Assembly (NCBI RefSeq): GCF_000622225.1 | Contig: NZ_JHWD01000013.1 | Coordinates: 1 to 64,000 of the forward strand | Source of the DNA: Roseomonas mucosa ATCC BAA-692 | Lineage (GTDB): Bacteria > Pseudomonadota > Alphaproteobacteria > Acetobacterales > Acetobacteraceae | Direction: 5' to 3' | DNA length: 64,000 nt | Part shown: piece after piece, positions 1 to 8,777 of the stretch | Layout: each line of letters starts with the position of its first letter | Numbering within the stretch: position 1 is the stretch's first letter | The notes under the pieces: generated by a model | Told to the model about the DNA's origin: nothing | What the model saw: the letters and a program-made list of their open reading frames with translations, nothing else | Database searches by the model: none | Program-made: the position numbers and the translations under genes

Positions 1-16
1 CTAGAGCATAATCTGA

Positions 17-972
17 TCAGTCTGGTTCATATCCAGCGGCGGTGAAGTAGCTGGCACATTCCTGTGGTGAGAACTGCGGAAGCGCATCGCGGATTGCGTT
101 CCAGAGTGCGTCAATGGTGCGGCTGGCGGCCTTCCGCAGGAGCGCCTTGAGCTTGGAGAAGGCGTTCTCGATCGGGTTGAAGTCTGGCGAGTAGGGCGGC
201 AGGAACCGCAGTGTCGCGCCTTTGGCTTGGATGGCTTCCCGGACGGCAGCGCCCTTGTGGGCGGGCAGGTTGTCGAGGATGACGATGTCACCCGGGCGTA
301 GGGTGGGTGCCAGAACCTGCTGTGCATAGGCGGTGAACCACTTGCCCGTCATCGCGCCGTCCAGCACCATCGGCGCGGTCAGGCCAGACAAGCGCAGCGC
401 ACCGGCGAAGGTGGTTGTCTTCCAATGCCCGTGCGGCACTGGCGCCCGGCAGCGGGTTCCGCGTTTCGAGCGCCCATAGAGCCGTGCCATCTTGGTGGAG
501 GCGCTGGTCTCATCGATGAAGACCAGCCGCTCCGGATCCAGATCAGGCTGTGCCTCGAACCAGACCTCGCGCTTGGCGGCCACATCTGGCCTCAGTTGCT
601 CGGCAGCGTGGGCGGTCTTTTTTTGACCGTCATGTCGTGGCGGTCGAGCAAGCGCCAGACGGTGCTTGGAGCCACCGCCAAACCGTGATCCCGCCGGAGC
701 ATCTCGGCCAACTCGACCAGTGTGATGTCGACCTTGGCGTCTACCGCGGCGAGGACGATGTCCTTGTAGGCTTCGGCCCGTTGCGACCGCCGGTCGCCAC
801 CCTGACGTTGCGCCTTATCCCGGCCGCTCTCCCGCCAATCCTGCACCCAGCGGATCGCGCTGGACACTGAGACACCGAACCGGGCTGCTGCGGCGCGGCG
901 GGACGACCCTGCCTCCACGGCGGCAATGACGCGCGACCTGAGGTCGGAAGACAGCGCTCTGCTCATCCCCAC
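17..972 (-). CDS. IS630-family transposase, two frames joined by -1 frameshift
   Basis: The DDE transposase is split over two frames. The upstream frame (592-972) has the N-terminal helix-turn-helix ([16 protein letters not shown]) and a second winged-helix region ending in TVKKRPP. The downstream frame (from 583, with homology starting further upstream) carries the catalytic core: D in VFIDET, D in [11 protein letters not shown] and E in NPIENAF. The second D and the E are 34 residues apart, as usual for the IS630/Tc1-mariner superfamily. A minus-strand run of seven A at 624-618 lies in the overlap. A -1 slip there reads on as [12 protein letters not shown] and joins the frames into a protein of about 318 residues. 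Such frameshifting is common in this family; here it is inferred, and transcriptional slippage would give the same product. Confidence 0.88.
618..624 (-). other. A7 slippery site for transposase frameshift
   Basis: On the minus strand the bases read GTC AAA AAA AGA in the upstream frame. Sliding back one base gives AAA AAG ACC and enters the catalytic frame. It is the only homopolymer of this length in the overlap between the two transposase frames. Confidence 0.7.
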
Positions 973-1055
973 CGGCCTCCTCCCGGCTAACAGGGTGAAT
1001 CAGATTTTGAGCTGTCCGGGAATCCCTCCCCGACTCAATCAGGTCAGATCATGCT

Positions 1056-1373
1056 CTAGCGTGGCGGTAGGCAGGCGCCGCTGCGGAACAAGGACCATTC
1101 CTCGCAGAGCCGGCCATCCGGGAAATGGCAGAGGCCAATCACGCTGCCATCCGTCTGCTTCCGGAGCTGCGTCGTGCCGCCCTGGTCGCGGCAGAAGACG
1201 GAGGCAGGGTTCGGCATCCCGACCGCCGCTCCCGCCGCCGTGCCCGCCACAGGCCGGGGCGCGCTCCGGCCATTCGCCTCCCTGGCCGCGCCGCCACCAT
1301 CCTGCGCAGCTCCGCAGCCGGCGAGAAGGGCGAATGCCAGCCCGGCAAGGGGAAGCCCTGTCCGACACTTCAT
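1056..1373 (-). CDS. DUF333-domain lipoprotein
   Basis: Small exported lipoprotein of 105 residues. The start at 1373 is preceded by GGAG about nine bases upstream and opens a signal peptide with a lipobox ending LLAGC, so Cys about 20 would be lipidated. The C-terminal half (NPASVFC...GLCHFPDG..CEEWSLFR..C) matches the DUF333 pattern of conserved Cys, FPDG and CEEW, a domain found in small periplasmic or lipoprotein proteins of unknown role. The stop codon TAG is the CTAG at the insertion sequence's right end, so the natural C-terminus may have been altered by the insertion. Function is unknown. Confidence 0.75.
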   Translation of the reverse strand: MKCRTGLPLAGLAFALLAGCGAAQDGGGAAREANGRSAPRPVAGTAAGAAVGMPNPASVFCRDQGGTTQLRKQTDGSVIGLCHFPDGRLCEEWSLFRSGACLPPR

Positions 1374-1435
1374 GACGTTCGTCTCCGCTTCATGCCGGTG
1401 CAACGTCGGCCCGGCCACGTGGCTGTGGCCGGGGC

Positions 1436-2629
1436 TCAGAGCCCGGCCTTCTCCAGCCCCAGAATCGCCCGCGCCAGGGCCTGGGCGCGCGGGACCATGC
1501 TGCCGATCTCCAGATACTCCTCCGGGCTATGCGCCAGCCCGCCGACCGGCCCCACGGAGCACAGCGTCGGCGCGCCCACGCCGGCGGTGAAGCCGCTATC
1601 GGCGCAGCCGCCGGCGAATTCGCCCTCCACCTGGAAGCCGGTTTCCGCTGCCGCGCCACGATAGGCGTCGAAGAGCCGCTTCGCCGCCGCGTCCTGCACC
1701 AGGGGCAGGAACTCGCCCTTGATGGTCAGGGTGGCCTTCGTGCCAGGCACGTAGGAGGTCGCGATGATCTCGTGGAGCTTGCCCATGATCTCCTCGCGGT
1801 CCGCCGGATCGACATAGCGCAGGTCGATCTGCCCCTGCGCATGCGGCGCCACGGTGTTCACGCTCTGGCCGCCGCTCACCAGCCCGACATTCAGCGTGAT
1901 GCCGCGCTCCAGGTCGGTCAACGCATGGATCGCCACGATCTTCCGCGCCAGCTCGCCGATGGCGCTGATGCCGAGCTCGAAGTTGCCGCCGGAATGCGCG
2001 GCGCGGCCCTCGATGTCCATCACCATGAAGACGCCGCCCTTGCGCCCCGTGACCACGTTGCCGGTGGGCCGCCCCGGCTCGCTGTTGAAGACGACGCGGG
2101 CGTTGCGCGCCTCCGCCTCGATCACCGGCCGCCCTTCCGGCGAGCCGATCTCCTCGTCGCCCGTGAACAGGCCGACCAGCGGACCCGGCGCGCCGCCCAC
2201 CGCCTTGAAGGCCGCCAGCACGAACATGTTCATCACCAGCCCGGCCTTCATGTCGGCCACGCCCGGCCCATAGGCGCGGCCGCCCTCGATGCGGAAGGGC
2301 CGGCGTTGCGGCTCGCCCTTCGGGAAGACCGTGTCGCGGTGCCCCATCAGCAGGATGTTGCGCTGCCGGTTGCCGCTCGCCGCGACGGCGCCCTCGCCAG
2401 CCTCGACCATGGCACGCAGGCAGTCGCCGAAGCGCTCGCCCGGCACCGTTTCCACGGGGATGCCGTGTTCCGCCAGGAAGCGGCGGACGATGGCGCCCAC
2501 CGCGTCCACGCCCGGCTTGTCGTAGGAGCCGCCATCCGTGTTCACCATGGCCTCCAGCAGCGCGGCCATCGCGGCCTCATGCTGCTGCAGCCAATCCAGG
2601 ACCCGGGCCTCGGTGCCATCGGCGGACAT
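1436..2629 (-). CDS. M20 family metallopeptidase (carboxypeptidase G2/ArgE-DapE type)
   Basis: Zinc amidohydrolase of 397 residues that probably removes an acyl or glutamyl group from an amino acid or small peptide. The family's two-metal pattern is visible: GHRDTVFP (H97, D99), GVADMKAG (D126) and TGDEEIGS (E159 catalytic base, E160). A dimerisation insert follows with HSGG, and a final metal ligand lies near the C-terminus. The ORF can be read further upstream, but ATG 2629 has GAGGAG eight bases before it and starts the homology. No signal peptide, so probably cytoplasmic. It is a single gene, with the DUF333 lipoprotein downstream on the same strand. Substrate cannot be told from sequence. 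Confidence 0.88.
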   Translation of the reverse strand: MSADGTEARVLDWLQQHEAAMAALLEAMVNTDGGSYDKPGVDAVGAIVRRFLAEHGIPVETVPGERFGDCLRAMVEAGEGAVAASGNRQRNILLMGHRDTVFPKGEPQRRPFRIEGGRAYGPGVADMKAGLVMNMFVLAAFKAVGGAPGPLVGLFTGDEEIGSPEGRPVIEAEARNARVVFNSEPGRPTGNVVTGRKGGVFMVMDIEGRAAHSGGNFELGISAIGELARKIVAIHALTDLERGITLNVGLVSGGQSVNTVAPHAQGQIDLRYVDPADREEIMGKLHEIIATSYVPGTKATLTIKGEFLPLVQDAAAKRLFDAYRGAAAETGFQVEGEFAGGCADSGFTAGVGAPTLCSVGPVGGLAHSPEEYLEIGSMVPRAQALARAILGLEKAGL

Positions 2630-2823
2630 GCTCGCTCTCCTCGACTGCGCGGCCTGCGGTCCTAGCAGAAGGACGGCCCGGCAGCGAGGCGCCGCGCCAT
2701 CGCCGGCCCCGGGGACAGGCAGTTTCCCCGGGGCCCGCGATTCACGCTTCCGGCGCGCGCGGGCTAGCCTTCCCGCCGTCGGCGGACCGAATCCGCCCGC
2801 CCGTTCGGGGAGGAAGCAAGAGC

Positions 2824-4485
2824 ATGACGCAACGCAGGACCGGGCTCCGCCTGGCCATCGCCGCATCGCTGCTGGGTGGCGCGCCGCTGGCCGCCCAGCC
2901 GGCGCCGCAGCAGCCATCGGACGCGGCGCGCGGCATCTCGGAAAGCGCGGGCACCGGCACCTTCTCCCGCGCCGCGCAGTCCGGCGTGCCCTATACGCTG
3001 GCGCTGCAACAGCCGCAGCAGGGCTGCGACAGCTTGCGCGCCGGACTTTCCGGCGGCGAGGTCACCATCACCTCGGCCACCAGCCTCCCGGCCTCGAGCG
3101 ACATTCCCGCCTATTGCCGCCTGCGCGGCGTCATCGCGCCCGAGATCCAGTTCGAGGTGAACCTGCCGGAACACTGGAACCGCCGCTTCTACATGTTCGG
3201 CAATGGCGGCTATGCTGGCGAGGACCTCGACGCCCCCGCGCGGCGCGAGACGCGCGAGGCCGCGCTGCGCCGGGGCTTCGTGGTCGCCAGCAACAACACC
3301 GGCCATGACGCGGAGCGCGAGCCGCTGGGCAGCTTCGCCGGCAGTACCGCGAAGATGGTGGACTATGCCTTCCGCGCCGTGCACCGCACCGTCGAGGAGG
3401 CCAGGCGCGCCACCGCCGCCTATTACGGCCGCCCGCCCGCCTATTCCTACTGGGATGCCTGCTCCACCGGCGGGCGCCAGGGGCTGATCTCGGCGCAGCG
3501 CTTCCCGGACGACTTCGACGGCATCCTGGCCGGCGCGCCGGTCTCGAACTTCGTCGATACCATGGTGAACTACGTCTGGAACGACCGCGCCCTGCGCGGC
3601 AGCGGCCTGACCCCCGCCAAGATGGGCACCGTGTCCCAGGCGGTGATGGCGCGCTGCGACGCCGCCGACGGGCTGAAGGACGGGCTCCTCGCCGATCCGC
3701 GCCGCTGCGACTTCGACCCGGCGCGCGACGTGAAGCAGTGCGCGGCGGGCCAGGATGGCGACGACTGCCTGACCGCGCCGCAGGCCCGCGCCATCTCCGC
3801 CATCAACACCGGCATCCGCCTGCCCGATGGCACGCCCTATTTCCACGGCTTCCCCGTGGGTTCCGAGGCCAGCGGCCCCAGCCTGCCCGGCGGCACCGAT
3901 TCCGCGGGCGGCTGGACGCGCTGGATCATCCCCCTACCCGGCCAGCCCTCGCGGCAGTTCGAATATGCCATGACCTTCATGCAGAACATGGCCTTCGGGA
4001 AGCCGCGCCCGGATTTCGAGCCTGCGAGCTTCGACTTCGCCCGCGACCCGGCGCGCATGTCGGCCGTGCGCGGCCTGGTCAACGCCACCGATCCGGATCT
4101 CTCCGGCTTCCGCCGGCGCGGCGGCAAGCTGATCATGTACCATGGCTGGGCCGACACGGCGCTGACGCCGCTGATGAGCGTGGAGTACTACGAGAAGGCC
4201 ATGGCGAGGAACGGCGCCTCCACGCCGGATTTCTTCCGCCTCTTCATGGTGCCCGGCATGTTCCATTGCCGCGGCGGCTTCGGCACGGACAGTTTCGACG
4301 CCATGACCTCGCTGGTCGAATGGGTCGAGGCCGGCAAGGCGCCGGACAGCATCCCCGCCGCCCAGCGTGCCGGCGACCGCATCGCGCGCGCACGGCCGCT
4401 CTGCCCTTATCCGCAGGTGGCCACCTATGACGGCAAGGGCAATCCCGACGAGGCGGCGAGCTTCGCCTGCGGGATGCCGAAATGA
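2824..4485 (+). CDS. Tannase/feruloyl esterase family alpha/beta hydrolase
   Basis: Exported serine esterase of 553 residues. Residues 1-24 form a Sec signal peptide ending ALAA-like (PLAAQ). The nucleophile elbow is CSTGGRQ with Cys213-Ser214. Asp444 (HGWADTAL) and His481-Cys482 (FHCRGG) complete the triad. The Cys next to Ser and the Cys next to His form the disulfide typical of the tannase family (PF07519), which cleaves galloyl or feruloyl esters of plant phenolics. Length agrees with the family (500-600). A GC-rich hairpin follows the stop, and the next gene is convergent. Which phenolic ester it prefers is not known; mono-(hydroxyethyl) terephthalate-type esters are another known family substrate. 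Confidence 0.88.
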   Translation: MTQRRTGLRLAIAASLLGGAPLAAQPAPQQPSDAARGISESAGTGTFSRAAQSGVPYTLALQQPQQGCDSLRAGLSGGEVTITSATSLPASSDIPAYCRLRGVIAPEIQFEVNLPEHWNRRFYMFGNGGYAGEDLDAPARRETREAALRRGFVVASNNTGHDAEREPLGSFAGSTAKMVDYAFRAVHRTVEEARRATAAYYGRPPAYSYWDACSTGGRQGLISAQRFPDDFDGILAGAPVSNFVDTMVNYVWNDRALRGSGLTPAKMGTVSQAVMARCDAADGLKDGLLADPRRCDFDPARDVKQCAAGQDGDDCLTAPQARAISAINTGIRLPDGTPYFHGFPVGSEASGPSLPGGTDSAGGWTRWIIPLPGQPSRQFEYAMTFMQNMAFGKPRPDFEPASFDFARDPARMSAVRGLVNATDPDLSGFRRRGGKLIMYHGWADTALTPLMSVEYYEKAMARNGASTPDFFRLFMVPGMFHCRGGFGTDSFDAMTSLVEWVEAGKAPDSIPAAQRAGDRIARARPLCPYPQVATYDGKGNPDEAASFACGMPK

Positions 4486-4490
4486 GGTGT

Positions 4491-4514
4491 GGCCGGGGGG
4501 GGGCACCCCCGGCC
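4491..4514. terminator. Hairpin between convergent tannase and amidase genes
   Basis: A perfect nine-base stem GGCCGGGGG/CCCCCGGCC with a six-base loop fills the 34-base gap between two convergent genes. There is no clear T tract, so it may act as a bidirectional transcript-end stabiliser or weak terminator. Confidence 0.5.
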
Positions 4515-4519
4515 TGTCC

Positions 4520-5953
4520 TCAGACGCGCGGTGCCTTCGCCGCCAGGTCGGGATCGGCCAGCGGGAAGCCCGCCGCCCGTTCGATCGCCCGCGCCGCGCG
4601 GAAGCACAGATCGTCCCGCCCCTGGGCTGCCGCCACCTGCACGGCGCGCGGCATGCCCTCGGCATCCAGACCCACCGGCACGCTGATCGCGGGCTGCCGC
4701 GTCAGGTTGAACACGGCAGTCCAGGGTGCCCAGTCGCGCCACAGCGCCTGGGTGGGGTGCAGCGTCGGCTGATCCGCCGCGAAGGCCGCGGTCGGCGTGC
4801 AGGGCGCCAGGATCAGGTCGTAGCGCAGGTGGAACTGCCCCGCCGCATGCGCCGCCTGGGTGCGTGCAACCTCGGCCCCGAGGAAATCGATGGCGCTCGT
4901 CCCGCCCTCGCGGCGCGCCACCTCCTCCAGCCCGGAATCCAGCATCCCGCGCTTGGCCTCGGGCGTCAGCGACACCATCCGCGCCAACGCCACGCCCCAG
5001 ACGCGGCCGAAGCCCTCACGCGTGTCGGGGAAGTCCGGATCGGCCTCCTCCACCAGCGCGCCTTCCTGCCGCAGCCAGTCGGCGGCCTGCTGCAGCATGG
5101 CCTCGCCATCCGCATCCAGCGGCGCGTCGAAGCCCGGGCGGCGCATCACCGCCACCCGCATCCCGCGCACGCCGCCCTCGATGCCCTGGCGCCAGTCACG
5201 CGGCTCGTCGGGCAGGCAGAAGGGGTCGCGCACATCGGCCCGCGCCATGGCGCTCAGCATCAGCGCCGCGTCGCGCACGCTGCGCGTCATCGGCCCGGCG
5301 CAGGAGACGCTGCCGAAGGCGCTGTGCGGCCATTGCGGCACCCGGCCATGGCTCGGCTTCACCCCCACCAGCCCGCAATAGGCCGCCGGGATGCGGATCG
5401 AGCCGCCGGCATCCGTGCCGACATGCAGCGGCCCGAAGCAGGCCGCCCCGGCCGCCCCGGCGCCGGAGGAGGAGCCGCCCGGCGTCCGCCGCGGGTCCCA
5501 GGGATTGCGCGTGATGCCGTGCAGCGGGCAGTCGCCCGGCGTCTTCCAGCCGAATTCCGTGGTGGTGGTCTTGCCCAGGATGACGGCCCCCGCCGCCTTC
5601 AGCCCCATCACGGCGGGCGCGTCCTCCGGCGCCGGGGTGGCGTCAGTGATCTTGCTGCCGCGCCGGGTCGGGAAGCCCGCCACGTTCAGCAGGTCCTTCA
5701 CCGTCACCGGCACGCCGTCCAGCGGCCCCAGCGGCCGCCCGGCGGCCCAGCGCGCCTCGCTTTCCCCCGCCTGCATCAGGGCGCGCGGGTTCAGCGCTGC
5801 GAAGGCGTTCACCCAGGGATTGTACCGCGCCACCCGTTCGGTCACCGCCTTCAGGGTCTCGACGGGGCTGAGCGCCCGGCGCGCATAGAGCGCGAGAAGC
5901 TCCTCGGCGCTCAGCAGCGCGGGATCGGTCTTGGTCGTCATCGCTGTCACCAT
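4520..5953 (-). CDS. Amidase signature family amidase
   Basis: Hydrolase of 477 residues from the amidase signature family. The Ser-cisSer-Lys triad is clear: Lys86 in GVPVTVKDLL, cis-Ser161 in PGGSSSGAGAA and nucleophile Ser185 in DAGGSIRIPA, with the usual 24-residue gap between the serines. Full length and no signal peptide. ATG 5953 has AGGAT about ten bases upstream; ATG 5941 (MTTKTD) is a possible alternative. The family includes general amidases, Glu-tRNA amidotransferase A subunits and arylamidases. No gatB or gatC lies nearby, so a catabolic amidase is more likely (inference). It stands alone, convergent with the tannase gene. Confidence 0.87.
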   Translation of the reverse strand: MVTAMTTKTDPALLSAEELLALYARRALSPVETLKAVTERVARYNPWVNAFAALNPRALMQAGESEARWAAGRPLGPLDGVPVTVKDLLNVAGFPTRRGSKITDATPAPEDAPAVMGLKAAGAVILGKTTTTEFGWKTPGDCPLHGITRNPWDPRRTPGGSSSGAGAAGAACFGPLHVGTDAGGSIRIPAAYCGLVGVKPSHGRVPQWPHSAFGSVSCAGPMTRSVRDAALMLSAMARADVRDPFCLPDEPRDWRQGIEGGVRGMRVAVMRRPGFDAPLDADGEAMLQQAADWLRQEGALVEEADPDFPDTREGFGRVWGVALARMVSLTPEAKRGMLDSGLEEVARREGGTSAIDFLGAEVARTQAAHAAGQFHLRYDLILAPCTPTAAFAADQPTLHPTQALWRDWAPWTAVFNLTRQPAISVPVGLDAEGMPRAVQVAAAQGRDDLCFRAARAIERAAGFPLADPDLAAKAPRV

Positions 5954-6090
5954 CGCGGCCGCATCCTGCTCCCACGCCCGCCGCAGGGATAGGCCACGTC
6001 CGGTATGGCAGTGGCGCGTATGCCAGTGGCCGCCTGGATGCCGTGCCGGGGAAGGCTGCGGCGGCCCGGCCCGCCTGCTAGGCTGCCCGC

Positions 6091-6537
6091 ATGTCCTTTC
6101 GCCCGCCCCCCGTGGTTCCCGAACTCGATGTCGCCGATCTCGGCCGCTCCCTGGCCGCCTATTGCGACATCCTCGGCTTCCGCTGCCATGTGGCCCGGCC
6201 CGAGGAACGCTTCGCCTATCTCATCCGTGGCCCGGTGCACCTGATGCTGGAGGAAGCCGCCGGTCCCGGCCGCCGCTTCCGCACCGCGCCGCTGGAGCAT
6301 CCCTATGGCCGCGGCATGAACCTGCAGATCGAGATCCCCGACGTGGACACGCTGCATGCCCGCGTCCTGGCCTCGGATCTCGGCATCGTCATCCCGCTGG
6401 AGGAGCGCTGGTACCGCCAGGACGACACCGAGGCCGGCAACCGGCAATTCGTCCTGGCCGATCCGGACGGCTACCTGCTGCGTTTCTTCACCGGCCTGGG
6501 AAGGCGGCCCTGGCGGGCGGAACGGGCCGGGCCCTGA
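6091..6537 (+). CDS. VOC family (glyoxalase/bleomycin-resistance fold) protein
   Basis: Protein of 148 residues with the paired beta-alpha-beta-beta-beta modules of the vicinal oxygen chelate fold. PVVPELDVADLGRSLAAYCDILGF is a typical module start, and VLADPDGYLLRFF is the typical end, whose Glu metal ligand position is replaced by R. That and the lack of an obvious metal triad resemble the bleomycin-resistance (drug-binding) subgroup rather than glyoxalase I. It stands alone, convergent with the flavin monooxygenase gene and separated from it by a strong GC hairpin. Function is tentative: antibiotic sequestration or small-molecule binding. Confidence 0.75.
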   Translation: MSFRPPPVVPELDVADLGRSLAAYCDILGFRCHVARPEERFAYLIRGPVHLMLEEAAGPGRRFRTAPLEHPYGRGMNLQIEIPDVDTLHARVLASDLGIVIPLEERWYRQDDTEAGNRQFVLADPDGYLLRFFTGLGRRPWRAERAGP

Positions 6538-6551
6538 CCGCCACCGGCGGG

Positions 6552-6581
6552 CCCCGGGGCCGGACAGGCCGGCCCCCGGGG
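6552..6581. terminator. Hairpin between convergent VOC and rutA-like genes
   Basis: CCCCGGGGCCGG pairs with CCGGCCCCCGGGG across a three-base loop, with one bulge. It sits in the 53-base gap between convergent genes and lacks a T tract. Confidence 0.5.
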
Positions 6582-6590
6582 GAGCGTGCC

Positions 6591-7670
6591 TCAGACGCTT
6601 TCCAGCACCTTCGCCCGGCTCCGCATCAGCGGCTGGATCTTCTGGCCGAACTTGTCCATACCCTCGATGAAGTCGTCGAAGGTGAGCATCAGCCCCTTCA
6701 CCCCCGGCATCCCCGCCGCATCGTCGAGCATCCTCGCCACCTGTTCATGGCTGCCCACCAGCGTGCCCATGTTCCAGTTGACGCCACTGGCCGAGCGCAG
6801 CACCGAGGCGGCCATGGAGGTCCCGGAAGCATCCTTGTCGTCCGCCGCGCGGCCGAACATGTAGGCCAGCGCCTCCTTGTCGGCGCCCTTGAGGTACAGC
6901 TCCCACTTCGCCCAGGCCTCCTCCTCGGTCTCCTCGGCGATCAGCATGTAGAGGACGTAGGAGCCCACGTCGCGCCCGGCCTTCTCGCCCACCGCCTGCA
7001 TCCGCGCGGGCAGCGGCGCGCATTTGCGCGGCTCGTTCACGCCCTCGCCCAGGATGAAGTTATAGTCGCAGTACTGCGCCGCGAACTCCATGCCGCGGTC
7101 GCTCTGCCCGGCCGAGACCAGCCTGATCGGCACCTGCGGCGAGGGCTTGAGCATGCAGTGGTCCATCTGGAAGAACTGGCCCTTGAAGTCGGACTCCCCG
7201 GTCTCCCACAGCTCCTTCATGATCGTCACATATTCGGTGCTGTAGTCGTAGCGGCGGCCGAAATGCACGTCGCCCGGCCAGAGGCCCATCTGGCTGTACT
7301 CGGTCTTGTGCCAGCCGGAGACGATGTTCACGCCGAAGCGGCCGCCCGAGATGCTGTCGATCGTCACCGCCATGCGCGCCACCATGGCCGGTGGCAGGGT
7401 CAGCACCGCGGTCGAGGCGAAGAGGCGGATCCTGCTCGTCACCGAGGCCAGGCCTGCCATCAGCGTGAAGCTTTCCAGCCCGTAGTCCCAGTACTCCGTC
7501 TTGCCGCCGAAGCCGTGCAGCTTGATCATCGAGAGCGCGAAATCCAGGCCATAGCCCTCGGCCTTCTGCACCACGCGCCTGTTGAGATCGAAGCTCGGCA
7601 TGTATTGCGGCGAGGTCTCCGAGATGATCCAGCCATTGTTGTTAATCGGGATGAAGACACCGATATCCAT
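6591..7670 (-). CDS. rutA: RutA-type pyrimidine monooxygenase (LLM-class flavoenzyme)
   Basis: FMN-dependent monooxygenase of 359 residues in the bacterial luciferase-like class. The start [17 protein letters not shown] and blocks [32 protein letters not shown] and [16 protein letters not shown] are close to E. coli RutA, which opens the uracil ring between N3 and C4 to give ureidoacrylate peracid. ATG 7670 was chosen because homology begins there; the 48 upstream in-frame codons look non-coding. No rutB-F genes are in view, so pathway partners must be elsewhere or the substrate differs. It is divergent from a CE4 deacetylase over 155 bases, which suggests shared control. High confidence for family, moderate for uracil as substrate. 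Confidence 0.85.
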   Translation of the reverse strand: MDIGVFIPINNNGWIISETSPQYMPSFDLNRRVVQKAEGYGLDFALSMIKLHGFGGKTEYWDYGLESFTLMAGLASVTSRIRLFASTAVLTLPPAMVARMAVTIDSISGGRFGVNIVSGWHKTEYSQMGLWPGDVHFGRRYDYSTEYVTIMKELWETGESDFKGQFFQMDHCMLKPSPQVPIRLVSAGQSDRGMEFAAQYCDYNFILGEGVNEPRKCAPLPARMQAVGEKAGRDVGSYVLYMLIAEETEEEAWAKWELYLKGADKEALAYMFGRAADDKDASGTSMAASVLRSASGVNWNMGTLVGSHEQVARMLDDAAGMPGVKGLMLTFDDFIEGMDKFGQKIQPLMRSRAKVLESV

Positions 7671-7825
7671 GGGACGGCTCCCTCGACGGCGCTGCGCGCG
7701 GTTGCAATGCCGTACCCCTTGAGCAATCGGCGTGCCAGCCGCGCCTTCGCCGCGCGGCGGGGTGTTGACGCGGGCGCCCGCCGGTTCTCTCGTGCCGGCC
7801 TGCCCCCGAGCCAAGAGGTGACACG

Positions 7826-8731
7826 ATGAGCGACCAGCCCCTGAAGCCCTGGGAATGGCCCGAGCCGACCTGGCGCAGGATGGTGGACCGCGCCCGCGCC
7901 GGCCGCTCCCTGGCGCCCGCCTCCTGGCCCGGCGGGGCCCGTTGCTGCGTCGCCCTCTCCTTCGACGCGGACCACGACACCACGCCGCTGCGCGACTCCG
8001 ACGAGAGCCCGATGCGCATCAGCCAGGGGCAGTACGGAAGCCGCCGGGGCATTCCCCGCATCCGCGCCCTGCTGGAACGCTATGAGGTGAAGGCGTCCTT
8101 CTTCTACCCGGCGGTCTCGGCGCTGATCTATCCGGAGGAGGTGCGCGCGCTGGCCGGGGAAGGCCACGAGATCGGCATCCATTCCTGGATCCACGAGGCG
8201 AACACCACCCTGCCCCCCGGCGTGGAGCGCGACCTGACCATGCGCGCGGCGGATGTGCTGGAGAAGACCGCCGGCCGCCGCCCGGTCGGCATCCGCACCG
8301 CCTCCTGGGACTTCTCGGTCGATACGATGGGCATCATCCGGGAGATGGGCCTGCTCTACGACAGCAGCCTGATGGCCGATGACGACCCCTACGAGATCGT
8401 CGCCGACGGCATCCCCACCGGCATCGTCGAGCTGCCGCCGGAATGGATCAAGGACGACGCGCCCTACCTGAACTTCCAGCGCTTCAGCGGCCTGCGCCCC
8501 TATACCCCGCCTTCCGCCGTGGAGGAGATCTTCAAGGCGGAGTTCGACGGCGCCTATGCCGAGGGCGGGCTGTTCCTGCTCACCATGCACCCGCACATCA
8601 TCGGCCACCGCTCGCGCATCGCGCTGCTCGACCGGCTGGTGGAATACATCAAGGGCTTCGAGGGTGTCTGCTTCCTGACGCATGAGCAGGTGGCGCGCCA
8701 CTGCCTGGAGAACGCCGCCACCCCGGCCTGA
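7826..8731 (+). CDS. Polysaccharide deacetylase family (CE4/NodB fold) hydrolase
   Basis: Metal-dependent hydrolase of 301 residues. The NodB-fold motif 1 is SFDADHD (D47/D49), and motif 2 is GIHSWIHE with metal ligands His119 and His123. A later [10 protein letters not shown] block supplies the distal His. There is no signal peptide or membrane anchor, so it is cytoplasmic and unlikely to work on peptidoglycan. Cytoplasmic CE4 members include cyclic-imide hydrolases and allantoinase-like (PuuE) enzymes acting on small cyclic amides (family knowledge). Being divergent from a RutA-type enzyme fits such a role, but the substrate is inference. A terminator-like hairpin follows. Confidence 0.82.
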   Translation: MSDQPLKPWEWPEPTWRRMVDRARAGRSLAPASWPGGARCCVALSFDADHDTTPLRDSDESPMRISQGQYGSRRGIPRIRALLERYEVKASFFYPAVSALIYPEEVRALAGEGHEIGIHSWIHEANTTLPPGVERDLTMRAADVLEKTAGRRPVGIRTASWDFSVDTMGIIREMGLLYDSSLMADDDPYEIVADGIPTGIVELPPEWIKDDAPYLNFQRFSGLRPYTPPSAVEEIFKAEFDGAYAEGGLFLLTMHPHIIGHRSRIALLDRLVEYIKGFEGVCFLTHEQVARHCLENAATPA

Positions 8732-8744
8732 CGCAAGGAGCCTC

Positions 8745-8771
8745 TCCGGGGGAGGCCACCCCTCCCCCGGA
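8745..8771. terminator. Hairpin between convergent deacetylase and ggt genes
   Basis: A perfect ten-base stem TCCGGGGGAG/CTCCCCCGGA with a seven-base loop lies in the 46-base gap between two convergent genes. No T tract is present. Confidence 0.5.
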
Positions 8772-8777
8772 CGCCGC

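Larger units (their letters stand above)
1..1059 (-). mobile_element. Complete IS630-family insertion sequence
   Basis: The window begins exactly at one end of this element. The two ends are imperfect inverted repeats: the first 9 bases (CTAGAGCAT) are identical at both ends, and most of the next 15 also match (ATCTGA shared). Both ends lie in CTAG, in keeping with the TA target duplication and CTAG preference known for IS630 elements. The only genes inside are the two transposase frames on the minus strand. No passenger gene is present. Both ends and the whole coding region are intact, so it may be recent or active (inference). Its right end touches the stop codon of the neighbouring DUF333 gene. 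Confidence 0.9.
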
